A stretch of DNA of 64,000 nucleotides, taken from assembly GCA_965204165.1 (NCBI GenBank), contig OZ241969.1, positions 2,852,001 to 2,916,000 of the forward strand, in the 5' to 3' direction. Position numbers and translations under genes: made by a program. Positions 17,322 through 26,459 of this stretch are shown here, piece after piece. Numbering within the stretch: the first letter of the stretch is position 1; every line of letters begins with the position of its first letter. Below the pieces are notes generated by a model. That model did no database searches. It was not told the DNA's origin and saw only the letters and a program-made list of their open reading frames with translations. This DNA is from VYFG01 sp965204165. Lineage in GTDB: Bacteria; Pseudomonadota; Gammaproteobacteria; Arenicellales; Poriferihabitantaceae.

Positions 17322-19082
17322 ATGACCGCGGGCGACACCGACCTGCGGCGGGGAATCCGGTACGAGGCGGACGAGAAGCCGCCGCCGCTGCTGTCGTTCG
17401 GTCTCGGTCTCCAGCTCGCGATCCTGATCCTGGGCGGCATCGTGCTCACGCCGGCAATTGTCGTGCGGGCAGCGGGCGGTACCGAAGATTTTCTGACCTG
17501 GGCCGTCTTTGCGGCGGTCATGATCAGTGGCGCGACAACGGTCCTGCAGGCTGTCCGGGTCGGCAGGCTGGGCGCAGGCTATGTCCTTGCCATGGGCACG
17601 TCAGGGGCCTTCATCGCGATCTGCGTAGCGGCGATTGCCAAGGGCGGCCCGGCGATGCTCGCGACCCTCGTCGTCGTCTCCGCGCTGTTCCAGTTCGCGC
17701 TCGCCGCCCGTTTGTCGCTGTTTCGCCGGATCCTGACACCCACCGTTGCGGGAACGGTCATCATGCTGATTCCCGTCACCGTCATGCCGATCATCTTCGG
17801 GTTGCTGAAGGAGGTGCCCGAGGGAAGCGCCGCGTCGGCTGCTCCGGTGAGTGCGCTTCTGACATTGCTCGTGATCGCCGGCATCGCGCTCAGGGCAACG
17901 GGCGTGCTGCGTCTGTGGGCGCCCGTCATCGGTGTCGTTGCCGGTGGCGTCACTGCCGGATTTTATGGCATCTATGACACGGGCATGGTGGCGGAGGCTT
18001 CCTGGTTCGGCCTACCGGAAGGCTCGTGGCCCGGCCTCGATCTCGATTTCGGCCCGGTATTCTGGGCATTGCTTCCGGGATTCGTCTTCGTGACACTCGT
18101 CGGCGCCATCGAAACGATCGGCGATTCGGTTGCCATTCAGCGGGTCTCATGGCGCCGGCCCCGGGCGGTGGATTTCCGGGCCGTGCAGGGCGCGGTGGCA
18201 GCGGACGGGATGGGCAACCTGTTGTCCGGCATTGCCGCCACGGTCCCGAACACGACCTACTCGACGGCGGTATCGGTAACCGAGCTTACCGGGGTGGCCG
18301 CCCGCCGGGTCGGGATCGCCCTGGGCGCGGTGATCGTCGTCGTGGCGTTCATTCCGAAGGCGCTTTCCATGGTGCTCGCAATTCCGGGACCGGTCGTTGC
18401 TGCGTATATCACGGTGCTGCTCGCGATGCTCTTCGTGCTAGGGATGAAGATCGTGGTCCAGGACGGCATCGACTACCGCAAGGGGCTGATTGCCGGTATT
18501 TCCTTCTGGGCCGGTGTGGGGTTCCAGAATGGACAGATTTTCCCGGAGTATTTTTCCGGCTTCGCCGGCGGCCTGCTCGAGAACGGCATGACGGCAGGCG
18601 GTCTCGTGGCGATCGGCATGACCCTGTTCCTGGAATTGACCGCACCCCGCCGACGCCGGCTGCAGGTTCCTTTCGACATCTCCGAACTGCCCAGGATCAG
18701 GCAGTTCCTCTCGGAGTTCTCATCCCGCAGCGGCTGGGGAGACGATATGACCCAGCGTCTTGAAGCCGCCGCCGAGGAGACGTTGCTGACGCTGTTGCAG
18801 CATGGGGAAGGGGAAGCGGAAGGAACGGGTGAATTACGGCGGCGCCTGCTGCTCACCGCGCACAAGGAGACCGGCACCGCGTTCCTGGAGTTCATTGCCG
18901 CTCCTGGAGAGGACAACCTCCAGGACCGGATTGCGCTGCTCGGTGAAAGGGCGGAGGAGAGCCATGCCGAACGCGAGATATCGCTGCGGCTGTTGCGGCA
19001 TCTCGCATCCTCGGTCCATCATCAGCAGTACCATGACACGGATATCGTGACCATACAGGTGGAAACCCAGGCGACCCACTGA
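17322..19082 (+). CDS. NCS2-type nucleobase/xanthine permease with a C-terminal soluble domain
   Basis: 586 aa from the ATG at 17322; an ATG at 17211 adds 37 residues unlike a membrane-protein N-terminus. Residues about 25-440 contain around a dozen hydrophobic segments. NCS2-like features include GDSVAIQRVSWRRPRAVDFRAVQGAVAADGMGN, followed by the conserved PNTTYSTAVSVTELTGVAARRVG region. Family members move uracil, xanthine or urate with protons. The last about 140 residues (from FDISELPRIRQFL) are soluble. They look like a degenerate RsbW/HATPase_c_2 domain: MTQRLEAAAEETLLTLLQHGE resembles the N-box helix, and an FLEFIAA...NLQDRIALL strand-helix follows. The canonical Asn and Gly boxes are missing. 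The substrate is inferred only at family level. Confidence 0.87.
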   Translation: MTAGDTDLRRGIRYEADEKPPPLLSFGLGLQLAILILGGIVLTPAIVVRAAGGTEDFLTWAVFAAVMISGATTVLQAVRVGRLGAGYVLAMGTSGAFIAICVAAIAKGGPAMLATLVVVSALFQFALAARLSLFRRILTPTVAGTVIMLIPVTVMPIIFGLLKEVPEGSAASAAPVSALLTLLVIAGIALRATGVLRLWAPVIGVVAGGVTAGFYGIYDTGMVAEASWFGLPEGSWPGLDLDFGPVFWALLPGFVFVTLVGAIETIGDSVAIQRVSWRRPRAVDFRAVQGAVAADGMGNLLSGIAATVPNTTYSTAVSVTELTGVAARRVGIALGAVIVVVAFIPKALSMVLAIPGPVVAAYITVLLAMLFVLGMKIVVQDGIDYRKGLIAGISFWAGVGFQNGQIFPEYFSGFAGGLLENGMTAGGLVAIGMTLFLELTAPRRRRLQVPFDISELPRIRQFLSEFSSRSGWGDDMTQRLEAAAEETLLTLLQHGEGEAEGTGELRRRLLLTAHKETGTAFLEFIAAPGEDNLQDRIALLGERAEESHAEREISLRLLRHLASSVHHQQYHDTDIVTIQVETQATH

Positions 19083-19191
19083 TTTCCCGCCTGTTTTCTT
19101 GCGTATGCCGGGCCGGCCGGCGTCCAAATCCGGCAACGGGACGACCCGTAATCCTGCAATCAGGCCGGATTCTTCCGTCGACGGCAGCCAA

Positions 19192-20076
19192 TCACTTCAC
19201 CGGGCGCCTCTCGCGCCAGAAGATCAACAGCCCGCCGCCGACGATCAGGAAGACCCCGGGGATCAGCCGTTCGAACGGGGCCTCGCCGAATACCACCCAG
19301 CCGATCACGAAGGAGAACGGGATGCCGAAGTATTCGAACGGGGAAAGGTTGCTCGGCAGGGTCAGCCGGTATGCGGCGATCAGCGAGAAGACCGCCATGC
19401 CCCCGACAAGTCCCATGAGCAGCATCCACATCCAGTCCTCTGCGCTGGATACCGTGATGTAGGAGTCGGTGGCAAGCATCAGCACGAAAGTGAACACCAG
19501 GGCGCTGAGCGTGGTGTGGAAATTGATGACTGCGGTGGTGCTGGCGTCGTCGAACAGGCGGACAAGCACGCTCGACAGGCCATAGCCGAAGGCGGCGCAG
19601 ATCGGCAGGAGGGAGACCCACTGGAAGATGTCCCCCCGGGGGCGCATGACCAGGACGATGCCCACGAAGCCGATGATGACCGCGAGCCAGCGAACGGCAC
19701 CCACATGGTGGCGCAGTATGGGTACGGACAGCGCCGTGATGAACAGGGGGCCGGCAAAGGCGAGCGTGGATGCAGTGGCGAACTCCATCAGGGTCAGGGA
19801 CAGGTAGAGGCAATACTGTGCGCCGGCAATGGAAGCGCCCCGCAGCACGGCGAGCGGCCACTGGCGCAAACGGAACCGCGCCGGACCCCGAACCCCGGTC
19901 CTGGCAAGGTAGACCAGCAGCAGGGCGGGAAGGAGTCCGAATACGTTGCGGAACGTGGCAATCTGGGGAATGCCGTAGCGGTCGCCAAGAAACTTGATGA
20001 TGGCGCCCTGGATGTCGAACAGGAGGATGGCGATCAGGATGATCACCACGGCGCGGCTGAATCCGGCATCACGCAT
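19192..20076 (-). CDS. DMT superfamily (EamA) transporter
   Basis: 294 aa from the ATG at 20076, just after the preceding gene's stop. A start at 20121 would overlap that gene by 43 nt and add charged residues. Ten hydrophobic helices form two EamA repeats. Typical motifs are RNVFGLLPALLLVYLAR in the first half and FGIPFSFVIGWVVFGEAPFERLIPGVFLIVGGGLLIFWRE at the end. Members export metabolites or amino acids; the substrate is unknown. It lies in a minus-strand cluster with the kinase-like and 51-aa genes. Confidence 0.87.
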   Translation of the reverse strand: MRDAGFSRAVVIILIAILLFDIQGAIIKFLGDRYGIPQIATFRNVFGLLPALLLVYLARTGVRGPARFRLRQWPLAVLRGASIAGAQYCLYLSLTLMEFATASTLAFAGPLFITALSVPILRHHVGAVRWLAVIIGFVGIVLVMRPRGDIFQWVSLLPICAAFGYGLSSVLVRLFDDASTTAVINFHTTLSALVFTFVLMLATDSYITVSSAEDWMWMLLMGLVGGMAVFSLIAAYRLTLPSNLSPFEYFGIPFSFVIGWVVFGEAPFERLIPGVFLIVGGGLLIFWRERRPVK

Positions 20077-20078
20077 GT

Positions 20079-20918
20079 TCAGGCATAGCGATCGAGGACC
20101 GCGCGGACCCGGGGCAGCCACCCGCCGCCGAAGAGGTTGAGATGGTTGAGCAGGTGATAGAGATTGTAGAGCGGTGCCCGCTCATCGAATCCGGGTTCGA
20201 GGGGGCGGGCCTCGTTGTAGGCGGCATAGAAGGGCGGGGCCATGGCGCCGAACAGGCGGGTCATCGCCAGGTCCGCCTCGCCCCAGCCGTGATGGGCCGC
20301 AGGGTCGATCAGGGCGGGACCGTGGGCGCTGAAATGGATGTTGCCGCTCCAGAGGTCTCCGTGAATCAGCGATGGCGGCTGGATTGGAATCCACCGCCCG
20401 AGGTTGTCCGCCAGCCGCTCGAGGCGCCGGTGATCACGGGGAGGCAACAGGCCGGCATCATGGGCCATGCGACCCTGGACGCCGAGTCTGCAACGCGCGA
20501 AAAACACATGGCCGTCAGTGTGCCGGGTATTGTCCTGGGGCGTCAGCCCGCAGTAGTTGTCCCGTGCAAACCCGAATTCCGCCACGGCGCGCGAATGCAA
20601 CCCGGCCAGCTGCCTGCCAAGCTGCTCGGCGTCGTCCGGTCCATGCCCCGAAGGGGGCAGCCATTCCAGCAGGATGTGGGAAGCACCGCAATCGACCACC
20701 TCGGGTACCCGTACCTCGCCGCCGGCGCCGAGCGCGTCGATTCCGTCCCGTTCTGAAGGAAAGAAATCGGCCGGTGCGCCGGTGCGGGTTTTCAGGCACC
20801 AGCTGCGGCCGCCGCGTTCCAGGTGGTATACACGGCATATGCTGCCGCCGGGTATCGGTGTCAGTCCGTCAATGGTGCCGCCGAGGACGGCCTCGACGGC
20901 AGCGGGAATCTCATCCAT
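20079..20918 (-). CDS. Fructosamine kinase family protein (FN3K/YniA-like)
   Basis: 279 aa from the ATG at 20918 (MDEIPAAVEAVLG). A longer frame from 21017 is excluded because it would run through the overlapping 51-aa gene. APH-like kinase fold: the ATP-binding start is PIPGGSICRVYHLE, the invariant Lys is in WCLKTRTG, the catalytic loop is SLIHGDLWSGNIHF, and the metal Asp is in ALIDPAAHHGWGEADLAMTRLFG. The N-terminal DxxxxE region and the YNLYHLLNHLNLFGGGW ending are diagnostic of FN3K proteins. These phosphorylate ketosamines for protein deglycation or repair. It overlaps the small membrane gene by 8 nt. Confidence 0.93.
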   Translation of the reverse strand: MDEIPAAVEAVLGGTIDGLTPIPGGSICRVYHLERGGRSWCLKTRTGAPADFFPSERDGIDALGAGGEVRVPEVVDCGASHILLEWLPPSGHGPDDAEQLGRQLAGLHSRAVAEFGFARDNYCGLTPQDNTRHTDGHVFFARCRLGVQGRMAHDAGLLPPRDHRRLERLADNLGRWIPIQPPSLIHGDLWSGNIHFSAHGPALIDPAAHHGWGEADLAMTRLFGAMAPPFYAAYNEARPLEPGFDERAPLYNLYHLLNHLNLFGGGWLPRVRAVLDRYA

Positions 20919-21066
20919 GCTTTTTCCCGGCCAGAATCTGGAGAATCCTTGCGACAGCCACGGCCGCCAGCACCAGCAGGCCGAAAGGGTATACGAACCA
21001 GCCCGCGGCCCATGCACCGAGGGTGAGGGCGAGCAGTGACAGGATCAATGCGAGGGGCCAGTCCAT
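20911..21066 (-). CDS. Small hydrophobic protein, 51 aa, two predicted membrane helices
   Basis: Starts MDWPLALILSLLALTLG and ends ILAGKKHG, with two hydrophobic stretches (about residues 3-21 and 27-46) joined by GWFVYPFG. Its stop is embedded in the start of the fructosamine-kinase-like gene (ATGGATGA, 8-nt overlap), so translational coupling is likely and supports reality. No family recognised. The ribosome site is poor. Possible roles are a membrane anchor or regulator for the downstream kinase or DMT transporter, but this is only context. Confidence 0.6.
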   Translation of the reverse strand: MDWPLALILSLLALTLGAWAAGWFVYPFGLLVLAAVAVARILQILAGKKHG

Positions 21067-21304
21067 GGGCGGATTCTAGCGCCCATGGGCGGGGAGTACG
21101 TGGTTTGCAGGCGGCCCATTCGGGCGAATTCCCGGCAGGCTGACGCCTTTCTGGCCCGCCTAAATGCACCGATCTTGTGGATTTTCTGTTCCGTCGCCCC
21201 CATCACTTGGGGTGCGTTATGGCATAATACCGCGCCTGTTGCCGGAGCCCATCCGGTAAAGCATAAATTTTTCAATAATTAACCTGTATTTTCAGGGAAA
21301 TATC

Positions 21305-21742
21305 ATGAACTTTTTTATCCAAGATGCATGGGCCCAGTCGGGTTCCGGCGGTACTGGCGGACTGATCGGTCTGCTGCCGCTTGTCCTCATGTTCGTCATC
21401 TTCTATTTCCTCCTCATCCGCCCGCAGCAGAAAAAGGCCAAGGAACACCGCAACATGGTGGCGGACCTGTCCAAGGGCGACGAGGTGGTGACCAATGGCG
21501 GCGTGTTGGGCCGGATCACCGGTGTCGGGGAAAACTTTGTCACGGTGGAGGTGACCGACGGGGTGGAGTTGCGGGTGCAGCGGTTCGCCATCGCACAGAT
21601 GATGCCCCAGGGAACCATCAAGTCGAACCGGGCCGACAAGCCGAAAAAGTCCGGCAAGCCCGGCAAGTCCGGCAAGTCCGACAAGTCCGAGCAGGCGGAA
21701 CAGTCCGACGATTCGGAACTACCGGCGCAGTCAGATCAGTAA
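21305..21742 (+). CDS. yajC: Preprotein translocase subunit YajC
   Basis: 145 aa. One N-terminal helix (LIGLLPLVLMFVIFYFLLI) is followed by the signature RPQQKKAKEHRNMVADLSKGDEVVTNGG and a small beta-rich domain. The tail from about residue 103 is low-complexity, built of KSGK/PGKSGKSDKS repeats then acidic QSDDSE, longer than in E. coli YajC (110 aa). It forms an operon with secD and secF, whose SecDF-YajC complex aids late stages of export. Confidence 0.96.
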   Translation: MNFFIQDAWAQSGSGGTGGLIGLLPLVLMFVIFYFLLIRPQQKKAKEHRNMVADLSKGDEVVTNGGVLGRITGVGENFVTVEVTDGVELRVQRFAIAQMMPQGTIKSNRADKPKKSGKPGKSGKSDKSEQAEQSDDSELPAQSDQ

Positions 21743-21805
21743 TCCCGTGCCGCCGTATCCCGGCCCGGTCGGGAACAAACGGGAATAAACCGAATCCGAA
21801 TACCC

Positions 21806-23689
21806 ATGCTGAACAAGACACCCTGGTGGAAATACATTGTGGTTGCGCTGGTGATGGTGTGCGGGATGTATTACGCACTGCCGAACATTTTCGGCAACGA
21901 TCCCGGCATGACCATCCGTGGTGCGCGCGGACTGTCGCTGGACCAGGGGGCCCTGGAAAGGGTGCAGGGCATTCTCAATGCCGCCGCGATCAGGCCCCTG
22001 TCACTGATACAGGATGACCGCGGCATCCGGGTCCGATTTGCCAGCAGTGAGGACCAGCTCGGCGCCCGGGACGCCATGGCGCGGAATCTCGGAGACCAGT
22101 ACAGCTCGGCACTGACCCTGGTGTCCGGCGCGCCGGACTGGCTGTTGAATTCCGGGGCGCATCCGATGTACCTCGGTCTCGACCTGCGTGGCGGCGTCCA
22201 TTTCCTTCTCGAGGTGGACATGGAAACCGCCATCGACAATGCCCGGGAGCGGTACGAGGATGATATACGCCTGGTTCTCAGGGAGGGCAAGCTGCGCTAT
22301 CGCGGGCTGCGCATTGCCGGAGACGGCGCGGTAGAGGTCACCATGCGCAATCCCGAACAGCGCGACGAGGCCGTCAGGTTGGTGGAAAGGGAGCTTGGGG
22401 AACTGGACCTGGAGACGGACGAGATCCGGCCCGATGTATTCCGCGCCGACCTCAGCCAGACCCAGATCGACGAGATTCGCAGGTTTTCCCTGGAACAGAA
22501 CATGACTGCCCTGCGTAATCGCATCGACCAGCTCGGGGTCGCGGAACCGGTCGTGCAGCAACAGGGCGACAACCGGATCGTGATTCAACTGCCCGGCGTG
22601 CAGGACACCGAACGCGCCAAGCGGATACTCGGCAGGGCGGCCACCCTGGAAATGCGGATGGTGGACGAGAAGAACACCGCGGAAGCCGAGCGGAGCGGAC
22701 AGTCTCCGGCCGGCGCGCGTCTGTACAGGTTCCGTGACGGCCGGCGTATCCTGCTCAAGCGAAGCATGATCTATTCCGGCGACAATATCGTCGATGCCGC
22801 GGCGAGCATCGAATCCCAGACCGGATCTCCCATCGTCAGCATCACCCTGGATGCCGAGGGTGCGCGCAAGAACAGCCGCATCACCGCGGACAACATCGGC
22901 AACCGCATGGCGGTGGTCTACGTGGAAAACACCTCGGAGACAGAGAAGGATGCCGAGGGCAACGTGGTTCTGGACGACAGCGGTGTGCCGAAGCGGGTGA
23001 GCCGCAAGCTCGAGGAGGTGATCACCGCACCGGTGATCCGTGACCAGCTCGGCAAACGCTTCCAGATCGAGGGCATCGACAGCGTGGATGAGGCGCGGGA
23101 CCTGGCGTTGATGCTGCGTTCCGGTTCCCTCGCGGCGCCGGTGGAGATTATCGAGGAGCGTACCGTGGGTCCGAGCCTTGGCAAGGCCAATATCGACCAG
23201 GGGTTCATGTCCGTGGTGGTGGGATTCGCCGTGGTGCTGGTCTTCATGCTGGTCTATTACCGCCTGTTCGGCCTGGCGGCGAACATCGCGCTGACCACGA
23301 ACCTGGTACTCATGGTTGCAGTGCTGTCCTTCTTCCAGGCAACGCTGACGTTGCCGGGAGTTGCCGGCATCGTGCTGACGGTGGGTATGGCGGTGGACGC
23401 CAACGTGCTCATATTCGAGCGTATCCGGGAGGAACTGCGTAACGGGAATTCGCCCCAGGCCAGTATCCACCTTGGCTATGACAAGGCCCTGTCCACCATC
23501 GTGGACGCCAACGTGACCACGCTCATCGCCGCCGTGGTGCTGTTCAATTTCGGCACCGGACCCATCAAGGGCTTTGCGGTGACGCTGAGCATCGGCATCC
23601 TGACCTCCATGTTCACCGCCATCCTGCTGACGCGGGTGCTGGTGAACTGGTATTACGGGGGCAGGAATGTTCGGCAGTTGCTGATTTAG
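21806..23689 (+). CDS. secD: Protein translocase subunit SecD
   Basis: 627 aa, typical gammaproteobacterial length. N-terminal helix, then LGLDLRGGVHFLLEVD, a large periplasmic P1 head domain, and six-helix core features near the C-terminus, including LRSGSLAAPVEIIEERTVGPSLG and GMAVDANVLIFERIREELRNG. Works with SecF and YajC to couple the proton gradient to protein export. 63 nt after yajC and 21 nt before secF. Confidence 0.98.
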   Translation: MLNKTPWWKYIVVALVMVCGMYYALPNIFGNDPGMTIRGARGLSLDQGALERVQGILNAAAIRPLSLIQDDRGIRVRFASSEDQLGARDAMARNLGDQYSSALTLVSGAPDWLLNSGAHPMYLGLDLRGGVHFLLEVDMETAIDNARERYEDDIRLVLREGKLRYRGLRIAGDGAVEVTMRNPEQRDEAVRLVERELGELDLETDEIRPDVFRADLSQTQIDEIRRFSLEQNMTALRNRIDQLGVAEPVVQQQGDNRIVIQLPGVQDTERAKRILGRAATLEMRMVDEKNTAEAERSGQSPAGARLYRFRDGRRILLKRSMIYSGDNIVDAAASIESQTGSPIVSITLDAEGARKNSRITADNIGNRMAVVYVENTSETEKDAEGNVVLDDSGVPKRVSRKLEEVITAPVIRDQLGKRFQIEGIDSVDEARDLALMLRSGSLAAPVEIIEERTVGPSLGKANIDQGFMSVVVGFAVVLVFMLVYYRLFGLAANIALTTNLVLMVAVLSFFQATLTLPGVAGIVLTVGMAVDANVLIFERIREELRNGNSPQASIHLGYDKALSTIVDANVTTLIAAVVLFNFGTGPIKGFAVTLSIGILTSMFTAILLTRVLVNWYYGGRNVRQLLI

Positions 23690-23710
23690 CGGTCCGGCAG
23701 GAGACGTTTC

Positions 23711-24727
23711 ATGAAATTTCAGCTCGTCAGAAATACCAGTATCGATTTCCTCGGCAGGCGCCGGTCGGCCATGTTCGTGTCCGTGATTGTCCTGGTGGTG
23801 AGCATCGGCTCCATTGCGGTCCGCGGCCTGAATTTCGGTATCGATTTCACCGGGGGCACCCTGGTGGAGGTGGGCTACAGCGATGCGGTGGAAATCCAGG
23901 GTGTACGTACGGCGCTGTCCGAGGGGGGCTTCGCCGATGCCGTCGTCCAGCACTTCGGCACCTCCCGGGACGTGCTGATCCGCCTCCCGGTAACCGCGGA
24001 GCGCGAGGAGATCAAGGCGGCGGAGCTGAGTTCCGCGGTGATGCAGTCTCTGCGAAGTCCTACCGGGGAGGTATTGGCCGAACAGGCCGGGACCGGGAAC
24101 CAGCTTTGCAACCGCAGCGGCGTGGTGCAGGACTGTGCCGTGCAGATGCGCAGGGTGGAGTTCGTCGGCCCCCAGGTCGGGGATGAACTGAAGGAAAAGG
24201 GCGGCCTTGCTATGCTGTATGCCCTGATCGGCATCCTGATCTATGTCACCTTCCGGTTCGAATGGCGTTTTGCCGTGGGCTCGGTGGTGGCGCTGGTGCA
24301 TGATGTGCTGATCACGGTCGGGGTGTTTTCGCTGTTCCAGCTGGATTTTTCCCTGGCGGTGCTGGCGGCCGTGCTGGCAGTTATCGGCTACTCTCTCAAC
24401 GACACCATCGTCGTGTTCGACCGGGTGCGGGAGAACTTCCGCAAGTTGCGCAAGTCCCAGCCGATCGCGGTGATGAACCAGTCCGTCAATGAAACCCTTC
24501 CGCGTACGCTGCTGACCTCGCTGACCACGCTGTTCGTGGTGCTGTCGCTGCTGTTTCTCGGCGGGGAGGTGATCCATGGGTTCGCCCTGGCGCTGCTGGT
24601 GGGCGTTCTGGTGGGCACCTATTCATCCATCTTCGTTGCAAGCCCCACGGTGCTGTCGCTTGGCATCAGCCGGGAAGACCTCATGCCGGTGGTCAAGGAA
24701 GGCGCGGAGGCGGATACCAGTCCTTGA
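23711..24727 (+). CDS. secF: Protein translocase subunit SecF
   Basis: 338 aa. Includes FGIDFTGGTLVEVGY after TM1, the periplasmic P4 domain, VGDELKEKGGLAMLYALIGILIYVTFRFEWRFAVG and GYSLNDTIVVFDRVRENFRK, all SecF signatures. Partner of SecD directly upstream. Confidence 0.98.
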   Translation: MKFQLVRNTSIDFLGRRRSAMFVSVIVLVVSIGSIAVRGLNFGIDFTGGTLVEVGYSDAVEIQGVRTALSEGGFADAVVQHFGTSRDVLIRLPVTAEREEIKAAELSSAVMQSLRSPTGEVLAEQAGTGNQLCNRSGVVQDCAVQMRRVEFVGPQVGDELKEKGGLAMLYALIGILIYVTFRFEWRFAVGSVVALVHDVLITVGVFSLFQLDFSLAVLAAVLAVIGYSLNDTIVVFDRVRENFRKLRKSQPIAVMNQSVNETLPRTLLTSLTTLFVVLSLLFLGGEVIHGFALALLVGVLVGTYSSIFVASPTVLSLGISREDLMPVVKEGAEADTSP

Positions 24728-24742
24728 CATCCCCCGATCCGC

Positions 24743-25249
24743 ATGATGCGCTGCCCCTACTGCACCGCCACCGATACCAGGGTCGTCGATTCCCGGCTCG
24801 GTGACAACGGCGATGCCGTGCGCAGGCGCCGGGAATGCCAGCAGTGCGGAGAGCGGTTTTCCACCCTGGAGCAGCCGGTGCTGCAACTGCCCCGGGTCAT
24901 CAAGTCCGACGGACGCCGGGAACGCTTCGACGAGGAGAAGCTCCGGAGGGGCGTCGATCGGGCGCTGGAAAAGCGGCCCGTGGACAGCGGGATCGTGGCC
25001 GCGGCCCTGAATCGCCTGATGCGGAAATTCGCCCACGGCGGCGATCGTGAAGTCCTGGCCAAGCAGATCGGCCGGGAAGTCATGGAGGAACTGCGGGAAC
25101 TGGATGAGGTCGCCTACGTCAGGTTCGCGTCGGTCTACCGCAATTTCCAGGACCTTGAAGCCTTCAGTGACGAGGTGGAGCGGCTCAAGGAAACCCTGAG
25201 CGACAACAACAAGGTGCAGTTGTCCTTGTTCGTCAACACCCGGGACTGA
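24743..25249 (+). CDS. nrdR: Transcriptional repressor NrdR
   Basis: 168 aa. Zinc ribbon MRCPYCTATDTRV...CQQCGERFSTLE, then an ATP-cone domain (LPRVIKSDGRRERFDEEKLRRG). NrdR senses ATP/dATP and represses ribonucleotide reductase operons. Its position between secF and ribD matches the common nrdR-ribD arrangement. Confidence 0.98.
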   Translation: MMRCPYCTATDTRVVDSRLGDNGDAVRRRRECQQCGERFSTLEQPVLQLPRVIKSDGRRERFDEEKLRRGVDRALEKRPVDSGIVAAALNRLMRKFAHGGDREVLAKQIGREVMEELRELDEVAYVRFASVYRNFQDLEAFSDEVERLKETLSDNNKVQLSLFVNTRD

Positions 25250-25267
25250 CCCGGGCGGAAGCAGTCC

Positions 25268-26455
25268 ATGGCCATTTTTCCAGGTATCCGGGAATTCAGG
25301 GAATCCATCGGCGCCCAGCCCGAAGGCCGCCAGGAGATTCCCGCAACCTACGACCATCCCCCGGGGGATGACCACCGGTTCATGGCGCGGGCGATCGAGC
25401 TGGCCGCAAAAGGGACCTGCACGACGCATCCCAACCCGCGGGTGGGCTGCGTGATCACCCGCAATGGCGTGGTGGTGGGAGAGGGATGGCACCGGTTCGC
25501 CGGAGAGCCCCATGCGGAGATCCACGCGCTGCGCCAGGCGGGCAGGCATGCCAAGGGCGCAACGCTGTATGTGAACCTGGAACCCTGCTGCGTTCACGGC
25601 CGCACCCCGCCATGCACGGATGCCATCATCAAGGCGGGAATCAGCCGGGTCGTCTGTGCCATGGAGGATCCGAATCCGCAGGTGAACGGCGTCGGCATCG
25701 CGACCCTTCGCCAGGCCGGCATCAGCGTGGATGTGGGCACCAACCAGCAACATGCGCTCCGGCTGAATCGCGGTTTTGTCCGCCGGATCACCCGGGGCGT
25801 GCCCTGGGTCACGCTGAAGATCGCCGCGAGCCTCGATGGCAAGACAGCCATGGCCAGCGGGGAAAGCCAGTGGATCACCTCGGAAGCCGCGCGCCGGGAT
25901 GCCCACCGTTTGCGGGCGGCCAGCGCGGCCGTCGTCACGGGCATCGGTACCGTCCTGAGGGACAATCCCAGGATGACCGCCCGCCTGCCCGGAATCCGGC
26001 GCCAGCCCCTCAGGGTGATTCTTGACAGCCGCCTGAGCACATCCGTGGACGCTGCCATCCTGGCGGAACCGGGCAATGTGCTGATCATGACGGATCCGGA
26101 AATCGTGGCTGACGCGGACCGGTACCCGCAGAAGAACGTGGAAGTGGTTGGTTGTGCCATGCAGGGGGGTGGCATCGATCCACAGGCGGTGCTCTCGGAA
26201 CTGGGGCGGCGCGAGGTTAACGAGGTGATGCTGGAAGCGGGCTCGAGGCTGAGCGGCGCCATGCTGGCCAGGGGGCTGGTGGATGAACTGGTCGTCTACA
26301 TGGCCCCGGACCTGCTTGGAGGTGATGCCCATGACATGTTCCTGATCCCCGGAATCGAAGCCCTGGCGGACCGAAGGCGTCTGTCGTTCCGCGACATCCG
26401 CACGGTCGGGCGGGACCTGCGCCTGACCCTGGACATCGGGCCCGGGAAAGGCTGA
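25268..26455 (+). CDS. ribD: Bifunctional riboflavin biosynthesis deaminase/reductase RibD
   Basis: 395 aa. Residues about 35-180 are the deaminase domain (zinc site HAEIHAL and EPCCVHGRTPPCTDAI). Residues about 180-395 are the reductase domain (LKIAASLDGKTAMASGESQWIT and EVMLEAGSRLSGAML). It converts the GTP-cyclohydrolase II product to the pyrimidinedione in riboflavin synthesis. The first about 34 residues precede the usual start of the family; an ATG at 25382 is in frame but too far in, so the longer start is kept. Confidence 0.96.
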   Translation: MAIFPGIREFRESIGAQPEGRQEIPATYDHPPGDDHRFMARAIELAAKGTCTTHPNPRVGCVITRNGVVVGEGWHRFAGEPHAEIHALRQAGRHAKGATLYVNLEPCCVHGRTPPCTDAIIKAGISRVVCAMEDPNPQVNGVGIATLRQAGISVDVGTNQQHALRLNRGFVRRITRGVPWVTLKIAASLDGKTAMASGESQWITSEAARRDAHRLRAASAAVVTGIGTVLRDNPRMTARLPGIRRQPLRVILDSRLSTSVDAAILAEPGNVLIMTDPEIVADADRYPQKNVEVVGCAMQGGGIDPQAVLSELGRREVNEVMLEAGSRLSGAMLARGLVDELVVYMAPDLLGGDAHDMFLIPGIEALADRRRLSFRDIRTVGRDLRLTLDIGPGKG

Positions 26456-26459
26456 CGGC

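Noticed and set aside
22001..24577. 858-codon open frame on the minus strand
   Set aside because: It lies wholly opposite secD/secF and is His/Gln-rich, the usual antisense shadow of a GC-rich gene; secD and secF are unambiguous.
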